In this document: one piece after another, positions 62,397 to 64,000 of the stretch
Layout: each line of letters starts with the position of its first letter
Position numbering within the stretch: the first letter of the stretch is position 1
Origin: Photobacterium marinum
GTDB taxonomy: Bacteria; Pseudomonadota; Gammaproteobacteria; Enterobacterales; Vibrionaceae
Length of the DNA stretch: 64,000 bases
Reading direction: 5' to 3'
Assembly (NCBI RefSeq): GCF_000331515.1
Contig: NZ_AMZO01000021.1
Span: 62,001-126,000, forward strand
Program-made: the position numbers and the translations under genes
The notes under the pieces: model-generated
Databases searched by the model: none
What the model was told of the DNA's origin: nothing
What the model saw: only the letters and a program-made list of their open reading frames with translations

Positions 62397-63995
62397 ATGA
62401 ACATCTTTGCTAAGGCAGCACAACTAGAAGAACAAAACACTCCATTCGCACTGGCTAATATTATCGAAACCCGCGGATCCGCACCTCGCCACTCAGGCCA
62501 GATGATCGTCAAGAGCGACGGCGCCATCATAGGTACTGTCGGCGGCGGCATGATAGAACGCTACGTCATCGAACAATCACTGGAAGCCCTACAGGAACGT
62601 AAACCACGCGTAGTTAAAGGCCGCATGACCCGTACTGGACCCGAAGCCATGGGGATGGATTGCGGTGGCGCGATGAGCGTATTTATTGATGTCTATGGCC
62701 TGCGTCCGAACTTAATCCTGATCGGAGCAGGTCACGTTAACCGTGCGGTTGCCCACGCAGCTCACGTACTGGGTTTTGATATCACTGTCGCGGATGCCTA
62801 CGCTGACAGCCTGGCAGAAGAGAATTTCCCGGCAGGAACCAAACGTGTTCAGGGGCAGACGATGGAAGATGCCATCGATCAGCTGGATATAAACAAAGAC
62901 AGCTACGTGGTGATTGCCACCAACCACCAGGATCAGGATGCAATTACCAAAGTCGTCGACTGCGACACTAAATATACCGGCCTGATGGCCAGCCGCCGTA
63001 AGGTACAAACTCTGTTTAACCACCTGCGCAGTTGTAACGTCAGTGAAGCCCATATTCAGGCAATCCACTCACCGGTCGGCTTCAACATAGGCGCTGAAAC
63101 CCCGGAAGAAATTGCCATCAGCATCATGGGCGAGATCCTAAAAGTGAAGAACCAGGCCGCCGGTGGTCAAATGAAAGACGATACCCGCCTTAACCGCAAC
63201 AAACTGGTGATGATCCGCGGTGCCGGTGATATCGCTACCGGTGTTGCGATCCGCCTGCATAATGCCGGTTTCAAAGTGGTAATGACCGATATATCACAAC
63301 CTACCGTTATCCGCTGCACTGTTGCTTTCGCCCAGTGTCTGTATGGTGAATCGGTCGAAGTTGAAGGTGTTAAGGCGCAGAAGGCCATCACCACAGAAGA
63401 TGTATTCCGTATTCTGGATAACAAACAAATTCCGGTTCTGGTTGACGAAGAGTGTGCCTCAATCGACAAACTCAAACCAACCTTCCTGATTGATGCCATC
63501 CTTGCCAAACGTAACCTGGGAACCCGACGCGACATGGCACCAATCACCATTGCATTAGGCCCTGGCTTTACAGCCGGTATTGACTGCGATGCGGTAATCG
63601 AAACCAACAGAGGCCACTACATGGGCCGGGTTATCTATAACGGCGCAACTCAGCCAAACACAGGAATACCAGGCAATATCGCCGGGTACACCCACCAGCG
63701 TGTACTGCGCGCCCCATGTGAAGGCATTATGCATAACCATGTCAAACTCGGCGATATCGTAGAAGAAGGGGATGTTATTGCCCATGTCGGCGATACACCG
63801 GTTATTGCACCTTTGGGCGGTATGGTTCGCGGCTTGCTCAATGAAGGGCTGACAGTCACCGATGGCTTCAAGATTGGTGATATCGACCCTCGTGGTATTG
63901 AAGCTGACTTCACAACTGTATCAGACAAAGCCCGAGCAATCGGCGGCAGTGTTCTCGAAGCAATGCTTCACCTGGAGCAAACTACTTTGAATTAG
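62397..63995 (+). CDS. yqeB: Selenium-dependent molybdenum hydroxylase system protein YqeB
   Basis: 532 residues from ATG 62397 (TTGAGG eight bases upstream; a TTG at 62382 is an alternative). The N-terminal half is an XdhC/CoxI-like maturation protein: TRGSAPRHSGQMIV, GTVGGGMIERYVI, MGMDCGGAMSVFI, and LIGAGHVNRAVAHAAHVLGFD as its NAD-like fold. The second half, from LVMIRGAGDIATGVAIRL, is the YqeB-specific domain, ending with a lipoyl/biotin-like segment VLRAPCEGIM to GGMVRGLLNEGLTV. It probably loads or matures the selenium/sulfur ligand of the Mo centre. The whole protein is present; the stop is five bases from the window end. Confidence 0.93.
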   Translation: MNIFAKAAQLEEQNTPFALANIIETRGSAPRHSGQMIVKSDGAIIGTVGGGMIERYVIEQSLEALQERKPRVVKGRMTRTGPEAMGMDCGGAMSVFIDVYGLRPNLILIGAGHVNRAVAHAAHVLGFDITVADAYADSLAEENFPAGTKRVQGQTMEDAIDQLDINKDSYVVIATNHQDQDAITKVVDCDTKYTGLMASRRKVQTLFNHLRSCNVSEAHIQAIHSPVGFNIGAETPEEIAISIMGEILKVKNQAAGGQMKDDTRLNRNKLVMIRGAGDIATGVAIRLHNAGFKVVMTDISQPTVIRCTVAFAQCLYGESVEVEGVKAQKAITTEDVFRILDNKQIPVLVDEECASIDKLKPTFLIDAILAKRNLGTRRDMAPITIALGPGFTAGIDCDAVIETNRGHYMGRVIYNGATQPNTGIPGNIAGYTHQRVLRAPCEGIMHNHVKLGDIVEEGDVIAHVGDTPVIAPLGGMVRGLLNEGLTVTDGFKIGDIDPRGIEADFTTVSDKARAIGGSVLEAMLHLEQTTLN

Positions 63996-64000
63996 GATTT

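Overview
The window looks like a chromosomal segment of a marine gammaproteobacterium of the Vibrionaceae, plausibly Photobacterium or a relative. The grounds are the protein style, moderate GC with AT-rich intergenic regions, a Cys-Leu tRNA operon, YaeR-type glyoxalase, RhlE, DUF2947-like and DUF3541-like proteins, and close resemblance of the purine genes to the E. coli ygf/yqe set. No insertion sequence, prophage, CRISPR array or rRNA gene was found. The genus assignment is an inference.

Left part (0-23 kb) is mostly housekeeping and accessory metabolism. It holds the end of a diguanylate cyclase, an acyl-CoA ligase, a pxpABC 5-oxoprolinase operon ending in a gamma-glutamylcyclotransferase-like gene, tRNA-Cys and tRNA-Leu, kdgK-eda, a YaeR glyoxalase and a probable brnQ attenuation leader followed by brnQ. 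It continues with a response regulator/TPR protein, a glutaredoxin, a divergently arranged AmmeMemoRadiSam trio, prpC with an alkB-like gene, two nucleases, a macro-domain deacetylase and mobB.

The dominant theme is a purine / selenium-dependent molybdenum hydroxylase (SDMH) system split into two blocks. Block 1 (23.5-32.0 kb, minus strand) carries a guanine/hypoxanthine-type permease, guaD, a xanthine/uracil-family permease, xdhD and ygfM. Block 2 (52.3-64.0 kb) carries a three-subunit xanthine dehydrogenase, ssnA, ygfK and mocA/ygfJ on the minus strand and yqeC-yqeB on the plus strand. Read along the minus strand, the order is nearly that of E. coli (yqeB, yqeC, ygfJ, ygfK, ssnA, ygfM, xdhD, xanQ, guaD, ghxQ), with xdh genes inserted after ssnA and about 20 kb of other genes splitting the cluster.

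The most notable signal is regulatory. Both minus-strand blocks have a perfect -24/-12 sigma-54 promoter (TGGCGC-N5-TTGC) about 100-130 bp before the first gene. About 180 bp upstream of each -12 element lies a matched pair of palindromes, TATCA-N3-TAATA then TATCA-N3-TGATA, spaced 19-20 bp. This shared enhancer architecture predicts one sigma-54 activator controlling both halves.

The intervening segment (32.4-52.2 kb) is an accessory transporter region. It has an ATP-grasp-like protein, a LysR/BCCT/enolase-superfamily trio, a secreted TPR-YdcF protein, two more LysR regulators, an MFS transporter, a periplasmic YtcJ-type amidohydrolase, alanine-family and dicarboxylate-family symporters, two lipoproteins (one with four Ig-like repeats) and rhlE.
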